The position numbers and the translations under genes were made by a program. Source: UBA2029 sp037447125 (GTDB lineage: Bacteria; Chloroflexota; Anaerolineae; Aggregatilineales; Aggregatilineaceae). Taken from it: a DNA stretch of 64,000 nt. Each line of letters starts with the position of its first letter. Positions within the stretch are counted from its first letter, which is position 1. Shown in pieces: positions 1 to 8,252 of this stretch. The stretch is taken from the NCBI GenBank assembly GCA_037447125.1, contig JBBIHG010000002.1:47656-111655 (forward strand). Reading direction: 5' to 3'. The notes below the pieces were generated by a model that had not been told where the DNA came from, did no database searches, and saw only the letters and a list, made by a program, of their open reading frames with translations.

Positions 1-345
1 GCCCAGCAGCGCGAAATGAACGCAGCGGTTCTCCTGCCCGGCCCGGCAGGACGCGCAACGCCCGCAGCCAATCGTCGGGTTGACCACGACGCGGTCGCCC
101 AGCCCCCACTCGCTGACACCCGCGCCGAGCGCGTCCACCGTGCCGGCGGCGTCGGCGCCGGGGATGTGCGGGTAGGTCAGCCGGATGCCCGGCCAGCCGT
201 TGCGCACCCAGATGTCGAGGTAGTTCAGCGCCGCGGCGCGCACGCGCACCCGGACTTCTCCTGGCCCTGGCTCCGGGACGGGGTGATCCGTCACGACGCG
301 GAGCACTTCTGCCGGGCCATGTTCGATGAGCAGCACTGCCTTCAT
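1..345 (-). CDS. Zinc-dependent alcohol dehydrogenase / quinone oxidoreductase family, N-terminal part (cut by window edge)
   Basis: The gene starts at 345 on the minus strand and runs off the left edge, so only 115 residues are visible. The protein begins MKAVLLIEHGPAEVL and shows the GroES-like fold of the medium-chain dehydrogenase family, including the P-G-A-D-A-A-G segment that precedes the nucleotide-binding half. The motif GCGRCVSCRAGQENRC supplies four cysteines with the C-x2-C-x2-C-x7-C spacing of the structural zinc lobe. Members oxidise alcohols or reduce quinones/enones with NAD(P)H in the cytoplasm; the substrate cannot be read from this part. The catalytic and Rossmann regions lie outside the window. 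Confidence 0.85.
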   Translation of the reverse strand, partial: MKAVLLIEHGPAEVLRVVTDHPVPEPGPGEVRVRVRAAALNYLDIWVRNGWPGIRLTYPHIPGADAAGTVDALGAGVSEWGLGDRVVVNPTIGCGRCASCRAGQENRCVHFALLG

Positions 346-359
346 GGGAACTCCCTTCA

Positions 360-458
360 GACCTCACCCCCCGGCCTCCTTCCCATGCAGAGAGGAGGGT
401 GTCCATTTGCGGTTAAGTCCCCTCTCCGCGCGTGGAGAGGGGATTTAGGGGTGAGGTC
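360..458. repeat. Intergenic palindromic repeat, family A (ACCTCACCCC ends)
   Basis: A 99-bp element bounded by an 11-bp inverted repeat (GACCTCACCCC at 360-370, GGGGTGAGGTC at 448-458). It contains an inner hairpin of the CCCCTCTCC/GGAGAGGGG type near 419-442. Related copies occur at 45287-45379, 55007-55350 (interrupted), 57814-57909 and, as a half copy, 59437-59503. No clear target duplication is seen. Confidence 0.75.
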
Positions 459-518
459 AACACCAAATCACATCTTCTAGACCGGCCCCTCACTGCCGGG
501 AGCGATTGCGCCCGCCGC

Positions 519-935
519 TCAGCGAATAGTGAAATCGAGCGAGGCCGTGCGGTGATCGTCCACGTACAGCTCGACGCGGTGCGGCCCCGGCGTCCAGCCC
601 CCATCGGGTGGCGGCGCTTCGAAGATCACCAGCCCATCGCCCGCCACAAGCTCTTGCCGGACGACGGTCGCCCTGGGTGGGTCGGTCTTCTCTTTCGGCA
701 GGCGCACCCACTCGGCGCGCACAGGCACCTGGCCGTTAGCATCTTTGAGGTCTGCCAGGCAGAAGATGGTCTCATCAGCGGAAAAAGAGCGCATCGCCGC
801 GCTGTCGCGGTTCGCCTCGCGGTAGAGCCGGACGTTCTCGAAATGCGCAGTCGTGACTGTCACGCTGCACGCTAACGCCGCCAGCAGCAAAACCGCCGGC
901 AGCGCCCATGCCCGCCAGGCCGGCCATCGGCTCAT
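519..935 (-). CDS. Uncharacterised lipoprotein
   Basis: A 138-residue protein starting at 935 (MSRWPAW), chosen because GAGGAG lies about 6 nt upstream and a signal peptide follows at once. The N-terminus has a hydrophobic stretch ending in LLLAALAC, a good lipobox with Cys23 as the expected lipidated residue, so the mature protein is probably anchored to the outer face of the membrane. The remainder reads as a small beta-rich domain ending VELYVDDHRTASLDFTIR, reminiscent of Ig-like or interaction modules, but I do not recognise the family. It is divergent from the secreted SH3b gene that starts at 1129. Confidence 0.75.
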   Translation of the reverse strand: MSRWPAWRAWALPAVLLLAALACSVTVTTAHFENVRLYREANRDSAAMRSFSADETIFCLADLKDANGQVPVRAEWVRLPKEKTDPPRATVVRQELVAGDGLVIFEAPPPDGGWTPGPHRVELYVDDHRTASLDFTIR

Positions 936-1128
936 CGCTCGCTCCTCGCCCGTGCGCGCCAGGCCGCCCCGGCGCCGCGCTCCGCGCATGGCAGCGATCA
1001 TACCCGCGCAGCCAGGTTTGGCAACCACAGTCAGCCGCGCGCAGCCGGAGCGCCCGCTCCCCGTACCTGACGCGCCTGCTCCATATGGTATGATCGGCGC
1101 GCGTCTCCTGCCGCCGGAGGTTATCACC

Positions 1129-2706
1129 ATGCGCTGTCTCGCCGTCCGTTGGGCGTTTGCTGCCCTGCTCGCTGCGCTCGCCCTCGCCGCCACTCCCGCG
1201 CCGCACGCTCGCGCGCAGAACCCCTGTGACGCCCTGGTCGCCCAGCGCTTGCAAGCCGGCGAGATGGCCCAGGTCACGTCGCTCTACGGCCTCAGCCTGA
1301 AGAACCAGCCCCTGACCGGCGCCGCCGGCGCGGCGGAGCTTGCTCTGCTGCCCTTTGGGACGGTCGTCAGCGTGCTGGACGGGCCACGCTGCAACCTGGG
1401 CTATGTGTGGTGGCAGGTGCGCCTGGCCAACGGGACGACCGGTTGGGCCGCCGAGGGCGACACCAGCACCTACTACATGGCCCCGCACACCGACGCGCTG
1501 TTTGTCTTCCGCCCGCGTGACGGCGGGGCCGCGCTGGACCTCTTCACGGTGGCGCGCGACGGCAGCGCCACGCTGCGCGGCACGATCCCCGTTGCGCCGC
1601 AGCCCGCCACGCCGGGCGCACTCTGGCAGCAGGTGGAGATTGACGCGCTCAGCCGGGCGCTCGACGCGGTGCGGAGCGGGTGCCCGGAGAGATTGCGCGG
1701 CACGCCGCTGGAAGGGATCGCCACGCTCGACGAGGCGCTGACCCTACCCCTGCCACCGCTGGCATACGACCTCTATCCCGCGCCGTCCGGCGAGCGGCTG
1801 GTGCTGGTGCGCCACCATCACCTGCTCGTCCCGCGCTGCGACACAGTGATCCCGCAGCGCATCGGCATGAGCACGGTCAGCGTGCTCGACGCGAGCGGCG
1901 CGGAGACGCTGCTCTTCCCCTTCCCGCAGCACGGCTCCGTGCCCGCCTCAGAGGATACCTACGCGCCCTCCGAGCCGGACGAGTGGAACGTGACGCTGGA
2001 CGAGGTGACCTGGTCGCCGCACGAGAAGCACATCGCCTTCGTCGCCGCCTACCGCGACGCCTGCTCCAGCGGGCCGTGCTACCGCTTCCACCTCTACATC
2101 GCCAACCTGGAGACAGGCCAGCTTTACCTGCCCGGCGAGGGGCGGCACCTGGGCTGGACCAGCGGCGAAGGCATCGTCTTCTTTCGGCTGGTGGGGGGCG
2201 AGGCCGGGCAGAAGCAGGCGCGCCTGTTCGCCGCCCGCCCTGACGGGACGGCCCGCCAAGAAGTGTGGCTGCCGGGCGGTGCGGAGTACGTCTCGGCGGA
2301 GCTGCGCGACCTGGGCCTGCCCTGGAACAGCAGCGGCACGCGGATCATGGTCGCCAACCGGGGCTTCGGCGAGGTGATGCTGCTCACCCTCAGCGACCGC
2401 GCCTTCACCCCGCCCATCCCCGTGCCGGACCTCATGCCGGGGCCAAACCGTTTGGCCGTGCACCTGGTGCGCGGGGAGTCCGCGCTGCTGTGGACGACGA
2501 TTCGCGGGGATTTTGTGCTGCAGGAGGTGCGCACGGGCCGTTGGGAACGCCTGAGCAGTGAATTGGCCTCGACGGGGATCGCCCCGCGCCGCGTGCGGCC
2601 CTTCGGCACCGGCGACGCGGCCCTGGTCGAGATGGCCGACGGCTCAGCCTACGTGCTCGATCTGGACGCCGACCGCCTGACAGTCGTGGCCTTGCCTATG
2701 CCCTAG
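1129..2706 (+). CDS. Secreted protein with N-terminal SH3b domain and probable beta-propeller-like body
   Basis: A 525-residue exported protein. The start at 1129 is supported by GGAGG nine bases upstream and by a signal peptide (MRCLAVRWAFAALLAALALA, cleavage near AHARA-QN). Residues about 35-125 look like a bacterial SH3 domain (VTSLYGLSLKNQP, FGTVVSVLDGP, WWQVRLANGTTGWAAEGDT). The rest has repeated strands such as VTWSPHEKHIAFVAAY and LGWTSGEGIVFF, typical of TolB/WD40-like propellers that report measured values; this fold assignment is inference. Its last codons overlap by 4 nt, tail to tail, the end of the sensor kinase gene on the other strand. A similar SH3b module ends the protease at 23098-24198. 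Confidence 0.8.
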   Translation: MRCLAVRWAFAALLAALALAATPAPHARAQNPCDALVAQRLQAGEMAQVTSLYGLSLKNQPLTGAAGAAELALLPFGTVVSVLDGPRCNLGYVWWQVRLANGTTGWAAEGDTSTYYMAPHTDALFVFRPRDGGAALDLFTVARDGSATLRGTIPVAPQPATPGALWQQVEIDALSRALDAVRSGCPERLRGTPLEGIATLDEALTLPLPPLAYDLYPAPSGERLVLVRHHHLLVPRCDTVIPQRIGMSTVSVLDASGAETLLFPFPQHGSVPASEDTYAPSEPDEWNVTLDEVTWSPHEKHIAFVAAYRDACSSGPCYRFHLYIANLETGQLYLPGEGRHLGWTSGEGIVFFRLVGGEAGQKQARLFAARPDGTARQEVWLPGGAEYVSAELRDLGLPWNSSGTRIMVANRGFGEVMLLTLSDRAFTPPIPVPDLMPGPNRLAVHLVRGESALLWTTIRGDFVLQEVRTGRWERLSSELASTGIAPRRVRPFGTGDAALVEMADGSAYVLDLDADRLTVVALPMP

Positions 2707-5700
2707 CGCCTCGAACCAGCACTTGCGACCTCCACCGCCACCGGAATGGTGAAGTGGAAGGTCGTCCCCTTGCCCGGCGTGCTCTCCACCCAGACCCTGC
2801 CGCCGTGCTGCTCGACCAGCCCGCGCGTGATGGTCAGCCCCAGGCCGGTGCCCGGCTGCCCGCGCACGGAGGGGTTATCGCTGCGGAAGTATGGCGTGAA
2901 GAGCCGGCGCAGGTCGTCTTCGCTCATGCCGATGCCGGTGTCCCGTACCGAGCAGTGAAGCACCTGCGGGGCGCCACCTGGGTCCCAGATGTTGCGCGCC
3001 GCCCGCGCCCGGATGGTCACCGCGCCGCCCTCCGGCGTGTACTTGTTCGCATTGGAGACGAAGTTGGTCAGGATTTGGACCAGCCGTGTGTGGTCAGCCA
3101 GCGCCGCCGGCAGATGCTCCGGCACGTCCACCGTCACCGCTTGCCCCTTCTCGTCGAGCATACGCTGCTGGGCGCGCAGCGTCTCGGCCACCACAGTAGC
3201 GAACCCGACCGGCCCTAGTTCCAGGCGGAGGTTGTTCGTCTGCTGCTTGGTGAGGTCGTTAAGGTCGCTGACCAGCTTCTCCATGCGCGTCACACTGCTG
3301 GAGATGGTGTTCAGAAAATCGCTCTGCTGCTCGTTGACCGGCCCAACGACTCCCTTGAGCAGCAGGTCGGCGTAGCCCTTCATGCTCGTCATCGGGTTCT
3401 TCAACTCGTGGGCGACAAAAGATACGAACTCGCTCTTGGCCTCGTTGGCCCGTTGCAGCTCCTGGAACAACTGCGAGTTGACGATGGCCGGCGTGGCGTG
3501 CTCGGCTAGGCGGGCGACGAAGTCCAGATCGAGCAGATCGAGTACGCCTTCCTGGTCGCTCTCCAACAGCATGACGCCGATCACCTGGCCCGCGCTGATC
3601 AGCGGCGCGGTGAGCTGGGCCACGCAGCCCGGCAGCGTCTCGCTGTAGTCCGGATCAAGCGCCAGATCGGAGACGAGGGCAGGCTTGGCCGTGCGCACCA
3701 CGCGACCCAGCACGCCCAGATCGTCGCGGAAGGCGCGCGTCTCTGCGCCGGGGAAGAAGGGCGAGCCTTCCGGATAGCCGTAGGACATGACTATCTGCAG
3801 CGTCCCCTGGGCGCGATCGCGCATGAAGAACGCGCAGGCCGCCGCCCCGCTCTTGCGCAGCGCCCAGTCCATCATGATGTCTACCACGCGCCGCAGGTCG
3901 AGCGTGCGGTTCAGCTCGTAGTCAATGCGCTGCATAGTGTCCAGTTCCTGCACGCGCAGGGCAAGCTGCTGATCGGTCATGTCGAACAGGCGCGCATTCT
4001 CGATGGCCACGGCGGCCTGACCGGCGAAGGTCGAGAGCATCTCGGCATCGTCGGGGCCGAAGACAGTGCCGCCGCGCTTGCCGCGTACCTGCAGCACGCC
4101 GATGGCCCGCCCGCTGGTCAGCAGGGGCGCGGACAGGATGGCACCCCCCGCCCCGGCGTCGGGGGCGTTGGCGATGATCGGCTCGCCGCGCTGGACGGTT
4201 TCGCCGGCCAGGCCCTCGCTCAGCGGCAGGCGCGTGCCCACTAGGTCCTGGTCGCCACCGGCGACGACGCGAAGCTCCAGATTGTTGGCGCTCTCGTCTA
4301 CCAGCAGCAGGCTTCCGGCCTCCGCATCGAGGATTTGTACAGCGTTCTCGGTGATCAGCCCCAGCAGCCGGTCTACGTTGCCCATTTCTGACGCCAGTTG
4401 GCTGGCAATCTCGTTGATGGCAGCGAGTTGGCGGGCGTGCTGCTGCATCTTGTCGAAAAGCTGGAACTTGTCAATGGCGCTGGCGGCCAGGGCAGCGATA
4501 TCGAGAAACAGGCGTTGCTGCTCGTCGCTGAAGATGACGCCCGCCTCGGTCATCGCCGTGATCATGACGCCGAGCACCCCACCACCTGTCTCCGCCAGCA
4601 GCGGCACGCCCAGCCACGCCTTAAGCTGGGGACTGTCTGGCAGCGGGGGCGCGCCACGGCGTAACGCCTCGCGCCCGTAGTCAGCGGTGCGCAGCGGCTG
4701 CTGCAAGCGCACCACCTCGCTGACCAGGTCGTTGCCCAGCGGCCAGCGGTGACCCTCCAGCGCCTCCACGCGGTCGACTCCCTCGTTGTAGAAGACGTAG
4801 TGCAGGGTGTCGGTGAGCGCGTCGCGTAGGGCGATGGCGAACACCGGTGCGTCAATGACCCGCCGTGTCTGGGCGAAGATCAGCTCCAGCAGCGTGTCGA
4901 GGTCAATGGCGAAGTTCAGGGCGCGGCTCACCTGGCCCAGCGCGTCCTGCACGCGCACGCGCCGCTCAAGGTCGTCCACTGTCTGCGCTCGCTCAATGGC
5001 GAGGGCCATCTGGTCGCTCAGGCTCTCGACAAAGCGCAGTTGTTCATAACCATAGGCGGCACCGCCCTTGCGCGGGCCGATGGCGAGGATGGCGTTCAGC
5101 CCTTTTTGCCCGCGCAGCCCGGCGATGACCGGAGTGCCCAGCACAGCCAGGTTCGCCCGGCTGCTGACTACTTCCAGTGGGAGCAAGCGCCCTTCCTCGA
5201 GATTCAACACGCCCGGCGACATGCTCAGGTAGCGGACCAGCCCGCTGTCCGGACTGAAGACGACATCCGTCGCGCGCCGTCCGCTCGCCGGATCGGGGTG
5301 AGGGCGGTAGTCGCCTGTCGAGGCATCGCGCACGAACACGATGGCATGGGTCGGCGCGAATGCCGCTTGCAGCGCGCGCTGAGCCAGGCGGGTCACTTGG
5401 TCCAGGCCCACCGCATTAGTCACCTCACGCGAGAACTCCTCCAGCAGCGGCTGGTACGCGCGCCGCGTGCGATAGTAAAGCGCATCAATGCGGCGCTGCA
5501 AGCCCTGGCGCAGCGGGTTGAAAGCCAGCGCCACGCTGAAGATCGCCAGCACGACCAGCGCCGGGCTGATCGCCGGGTCCCGCGCCGAGCGACCGATGAG
5601 CGCCGCCACGCCAGCCACCACGGCGAAATAGCTCAGCGTGAGCAGGACCAGCAGGGACAGATAAAGCCCCGTGCGCGTTGCGATGAAACCAGCATCCACA

Positions 5701-6803
5701 CGGCTAAACTGCGCGATGGCGAACACAGCGCTGAGCGGCAGCAGGGCGGGCAGGGTCTGGGTGAGCACGGCCAGCGCCGGAATTCCCGTGCCCGAAACCA
5801 GCAACGAACCCAACCACACGGCCAGCGGCAGCATGGCCAGCAATGCCCCAAAGACCAGGAGCGTGCTCTGGCTGCGCGCGGCCAATGACGACGCGCGCCC
5901 CCGCCGCCACAGCATCATCGCCAGCAGGATGGCGCTGCCCAGCAGATGCGTCCCCAGGGCCAGGCCCAGCCCCAGGCGACTTATGCCCGCATCGTGCGCG
6001 CCGTAGAGGACCGCGCTGGCGGCTCCCGCGGCGAGCGCAGCAATGACCGGGGCCGCGCCCAGCGCGGGCATCTGCTCGACGACGGCCAGACGGTAGGGTG
6101 TCTCTGTCGCCAGCACGACCAGCAGCCCGCCGCTCAGCGCCAGCGCCACGACCCAGGTCCAGGCGGCGGCCTGCGCCGTCAGCACGGCGAACTGCCCGGC
6201 GACCAGAATGGCGAAGACCGCCGCCACCATCGCCACGACCTGGACGGAGCCGCTGGCCGGCCGGCGCGCCAGCAGCATAGCTCCCAACGCCCACAAGGCC
6301 GCTCCCGCAAGCCAGCCGGGGGCGAAGAAAGCCGCCCAGTCGCCAGCCGGGAAGCTCGCCAACGTCATGTCCAGCGAGCAAGTGCGCGCGCCGCCAGGAC
6401 TGACCGGCTCGGAGCACTGCGCCCCGGTGGGTATGAGCAGGCCCCCGCGCTCGAAGCGTACAGCGACCGCATCGCCGGGATGGTGCTCGTGCAAGGCCCT
6501 GTACAGGGCGTGCAGCCGCTCGCCCCCAGGCAACGCCTCCAGGCCCACGCCATCCACCCCGATGATGCGGTCGCCCTGGCGCAGCCCAGCATCAAGGGCA
6601 GGCCACTCAGCGCCCGCCAGCGATTCCGCCGCGCCAATCGTCAGGTCGCGCTCCACGAACGCGCCCAGGAAGGGCTCCTTGAGCCAGGTGAGAGCGCCCA
6701 TGGCATAGATGACGAGCAGCGCACCCGCAACCGCCAGCGCCGCCGCTGCCAGCACCGCGCCCATCCTGCGCGCATGTATTCTGGGAAATGAGCTTGCCTG
6801 CAT
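2703..6803 (-). CDS. Multi-GAF sensor histidine kinase with extracytoplasmic PDZ-like domain
   Basis: A 1366-residue membrane kinase. The start at 6803 is preferred over an upstream in-frame one at 6863 because GGAG lies about 10 nt before it and the first membrane helix follows. Order: one membrane helix (about 14-36); a PDZ-like domain outside (LRQGDRIIGVDGVGLEALPGG); roughly nine more helices (about 160-440); four successive GAF-like domains (about 445-1110); a HisKA dimerisation region with FVAHELKNPMTSMKGY (phospho-acceptor His1132); and an HATPase_c domain with the N box, DTGIG and GTGLGL. The PDZ-plus-helices front end resembles that of ComP-type kinases; the GAF run suggests extra ligand inputs. 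No response regulator is adjacent, so it is an orphan. Confidence 0.93.
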   Translation of the reverse strand: MQASSFPRIHARRMGAVLAAAALAVAGALLVIYAMGALTWLKEPFLGAFVERDLTIGAAESLAGAEWPALDAGLRQGDRIIGVDGVGLEALPGGERLHALYRALHEHHPGDAVAVRFERGGLLIPTGAQCSEPVSPGGARTCSLDMTLASFPAGDWAAFFAPGWLAGAALWALGAMLLARRPASGSVQVVAMVAAVFAILVAGQFAVLTAQAAAWTWVVALALSGGLLVVLATETPYRLAVVEQMPALGAAPVIAALAAGAASAVLYGAHDAGISRLGLGLALGTHLLGSAILLAMMLWRRGRASSLAARSQSTLLVFGALLAMLPLAVWLGSLLVSGTGIPALAVLTQTLPALLPLSAVFAIAQFSRVDAGFIATRTGLYLSLLVLLTLSYFAVVAGVAALIGRSARDPAISPALVVLAIFSVALAFNPLRQGLQRRIDALYYRTRRAYQPLLEEFSREVTNAVGLDQVTRLAQRALQAAFAPTHAIVFVRDASTGDYRPHPDPASGRRATDVVFSPDSGLVRYLSMSPGVLNLEEGRLLPLEVVSSRANLAVLGTPVIAGLRGQKGLNAILAIGPRKGGAAYGYEQLRFVESLSDQMALAIERAQTVDDLERRVRVQDALGQVSRALNFAIDLDTLLELIFAQTRRVIDAPVFAIALRDALTDTLHYVFYNEGVDRVEALEGHRWPLGNDLVSEVVRLQQPLRTADYGREALRRGAPPLPDSPQLKAWLGVPLLAETGGGVLGVMITAMTEAGVIFSDEQQRLFLDIAALAASAIDKFQLFDKMQQHARQLAAINEIASQLASEMGNVDRLLGLITENAVQILDAEAGSLLLVDESANNLELRVVAGGDQDLVGTRLPLSEGLAGETVQRGEPIIANAPDAGAGGAILSAPLLTSGRAIGVLQVRGKRGGTVFGPDDAEMLSTFAGQAAVAIENARLFDMTDQQLALRVQELDTMQRIDYELNRTLDLRRVVDIMMDWALRKSGAAACAFFMRDRAQGTLQIVMSYGYPEGSPFFPGAETRAFRDDLGVLGRVVRTAKPALVSDLALDPDYSETLPGCVAQLTAPLISAGQVIGVMLLESDQEGVLDLLDLDFVARLAEHATPAIVNSQLFQELQRANEAKSEFVSFVAHELKNPMTSMKGYADLLLKGVVGPVNEQQSDFLNTISSSVTRMEKLVSDLNDLTKQQTNNLRLELGPVGFATVVAETLRAQQRMLDEKGQAVTVDVPEHLPAALADHTRLVQILTNFVSNANKYTPEGGAVTIRARAARNIWDPGGAPQVLHCSVRDTGIGMSEDDLRRLFTPYFRSDNPSVRGQPGTGLGLTITRGLVEQHGGRVWVESTPGKGTTFHFTIPVAVEVASAGSRR

Positions 6804-6982
6804 CTTGCTGCTCCAAACGCATCTGGTCGCGTCACCGTTCTCACGCTGCCCGCATTGTAGCACACACAGGAATCGCGCGCCGGATGCCGGACGCCGGAAC
6901 GCCGGAGACGCCGGATGCAGGAAGGGAACAAAAGCCGGATTTGCGCTACAATCGTAGATGAGACGGACAAAGGCAGAAGAGC

Positions 6983-7534
6983 ATGGCCGTACAGACGCAG
7001 CGCATGACTGTTGAAGAATTCGACGAGTTTGTCGGGCGACCGGAACACGCCGACAAGCTCTTCGAATACATCGGGGGAGAAGTGGTCGAAGTGGTATCCA
7101 GCCAGCGCTCGTCCGCCATCGCCTACAATGTCGGGTTCTTCATCAAGCTCCACCTGCGCACCCACAATATCGCAGGGCTGGTCACCGGTGCAGACGGTGG
7201 CTATGAGGTCGCGGGTGAACGCTATATCCCCGATGTGGCCTTCGTGTCCGCTGCCCGCCAGGCCGAGCCGTCCGAGCATGCGTACAGCCCCATCCCGCCC
7301 GATCTGGCCGTCGAAGTCCTGTCACCGTCCAACACACCCCACGAGATGCGCCTCAAGGTGGTCAACTATCTCGCCGCTGGTACGACCGTGTGGATCGTTG
7401 ACCCGGACAGGCAGCTTGTAGAAGTCTACGCGCCCGGTCACCCTGGCAACACCGTGCGCCTGGACGGGACGCTAGATGGCGGGGACGTGCTGCCCGGCTT
7501 CAGGCTGCCCGTGCAGGACATCTTCGCGAGCTGA
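6983..7534 (+). CDS. Uma2 family (DUF820) PD-(D/E)XK nuclease-like protein
   Basis: A 183-residue protein of the Uma2 family, abundant in Cyanobacteria and Chloroflexota. Diagnostic segments are MTVEEFDEF, RYIPDVAFV (the PD of the fold), PDLAVEVLSPSN (the E-V-L element) and VWIVDPDRQLVEVY. The family has the restriction-endonuclease fold; the biological role is unsettled, and a link to mobile elements has been suggested. A possible -10 hexamer TACAAT lies about 33 nt upstream near 6949. A miniature transposon-like element begins only 18 bp after its stop. A second, divergent Uma2 gene lies at 47042-47719. Confidence 0.88.
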   Translation: MAVQTQRMTVEEFDEFVGRPEHADKLFEYIGGEVVEVVSSQRSSAIAYNVGFFIKLHLRTHNIAGLVTGADGGYEVAGERYIPDVAFVSAARQAEPSEHAYSPIPPDLAVEVLSPSNTPHEMRLKVVNYLAAGTTVWIVDPDRQLVEVYAPGHPGNTVRLDGTLDGGDVLPGFRLPVQDIFAS

Positions 7535-7552
7535 CATCTCACCCGGTTCGAG

Positions 7553-7699
7553 GGGCGTATCTCATTTCTGGGGCATAAAGATCACCGCTGAGGCGCAAAG
7601 AGCGCAGAGAAAAGATAGCTTGGAGAGGGTGTTAGTTCTTCTCCGCGTCCTCTCCGCCTCTGCGGTTCAAGCATTTCGCCCCCATCGTGAGATACACCC
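7553..7699. mobile_element. MITE-like element, GGG(C/T)GTATCTCA ends, CAGAGGCGCAGAG-type core
   Basis: A 147-bp non-coding element. The ends GGGCGTATCTCA (7553-7564) and TGAGATACACCC (7688-7699) are inverted repeats matching at 11 of 12 positions. They are flanked by a 9-bp direct repeat CGGTTC(G/A)AG (7544-7552 and 7700-7708, 8 of 9 identical), which looks like a target-site duplication. The interior carries the recurrent motif GAGGCGCAAAGAGCGCAGAG and its inverted partner CTCCGCGTCCTCTCCGCCTC. Cores of the same kind lie near 15865-16021, 42254-42390 and 62481-62588. Confidence 0.65.
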
Positions 7700-7763
7700 C
7701 GGTTCAAGCGCCAAGCGCCCCGCCCAAGCGCCACCCCCCTGCGCGCTGGCCCTCGTTATCCGG

Positions 7764-7769
7764 TATAAT
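7764..7769 (+). promoter_or_regulatory. Probable -10 element of the mcmA2-meaB operon
   Basis: A perfect TATAAT lies 75 nt upstream of the mcmA2 start, in the only stretch between the transposon-like element and the gene. I see no convincing -35 hexamer at 16-18 nt, so the call rests on the -10 alone. Confidence 0.45.
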
Positions 7770-7844
7770 GGCCGCCCAGTGGGCTTGTCGCCAGCCGGTC
7801 CACTCCACCAGCAACGGATACCTGAACGGAGCCAGCGAACCGCC

Positions 7845-8252
7845 ATGAGCGACGAGAAGATTCGCGTGCTGATCGCCAAGCCGGGCCTGGACGGGCACGA
7901 CCGCGGCGCTAAAGTGATCGCGCGGGCGCTGCGCGACGCCGGCATGGAAGTGATCTACACCGGCCTGCGCCAGACGCCGGAGATGATCGCCGAGGCCGCC
8001 CTGCAGGAGGACGTGCACGTCGTGGGCCTGTCGATCCTCAGCGGGGCGCACCTGGCCCTCATCCCCCGCATCCTCGAACGGCTGCGCGAAGCCGGCCTGG
8101 ACGACGTACTGGTACTGGTCGGCGGGATCATCCCGGACGACGACATCCCTGTCCTGCGGGCGCAGGGTGTGAGCGCCGTGTTCGGCCCCGGTACCAACAC
8201 CGACGACATCGTCCGCTTCATCCGCACGGCCCTGGCCGATCGGCCTGCATGA
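7845..8252 (+). CDS. mcmA2: Methylmalonyl-CoA mutase, small cobalamin-binding subunit
   Basis: A 135-residue stand-alone B12-binding domain. It begins MSDEKIRVLIAKPGLDGHDRG and contains the DxHxxG signature (DGHDRG, His18 as the lower axial cobalt ligand), LSILSG and VGGIIP, which cradle the nucleotide tail. In this split enzyme type the small subunit joins a catalytic TIM-barrel subunit, here encoded far away at 34436-36115, to convert (R)-methylmalonyl-CoA to succinyl-CoA. The start at 7845 fits the usual N-terminus of the family; a longer upstream reading would run through the repeat element. Its stop overlaps the meaB start by 4 nt (ATGA), so the two are translationally coupled. Confidence 0.92.
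   Translation: MSDEKIRVLIAKPGLDGHDRGAKVIARALRDAGMEVIYTGLRQTPEMIAEAALQEDVHVVGLSILSGAHLALIPRILERLREAGLDDVLVLVGGIIPDDDIPVLRAQGVSAVFGPGTNTDDIVRFIRTALADRPA

Noticed and set aside
7541..7560. GGTTCGA resembling a tRNA T-loop
   Set aside because: No acceptor or anticodon arm can be built; the bases are the flanking duplication of a MITE-like element.
7700..7844. Possible cobalamin riboswitch upstream of the B12-binding subunit
   Set aside because: No B12-box-like conserved core could be found in the short leader after the -10 at 7764.
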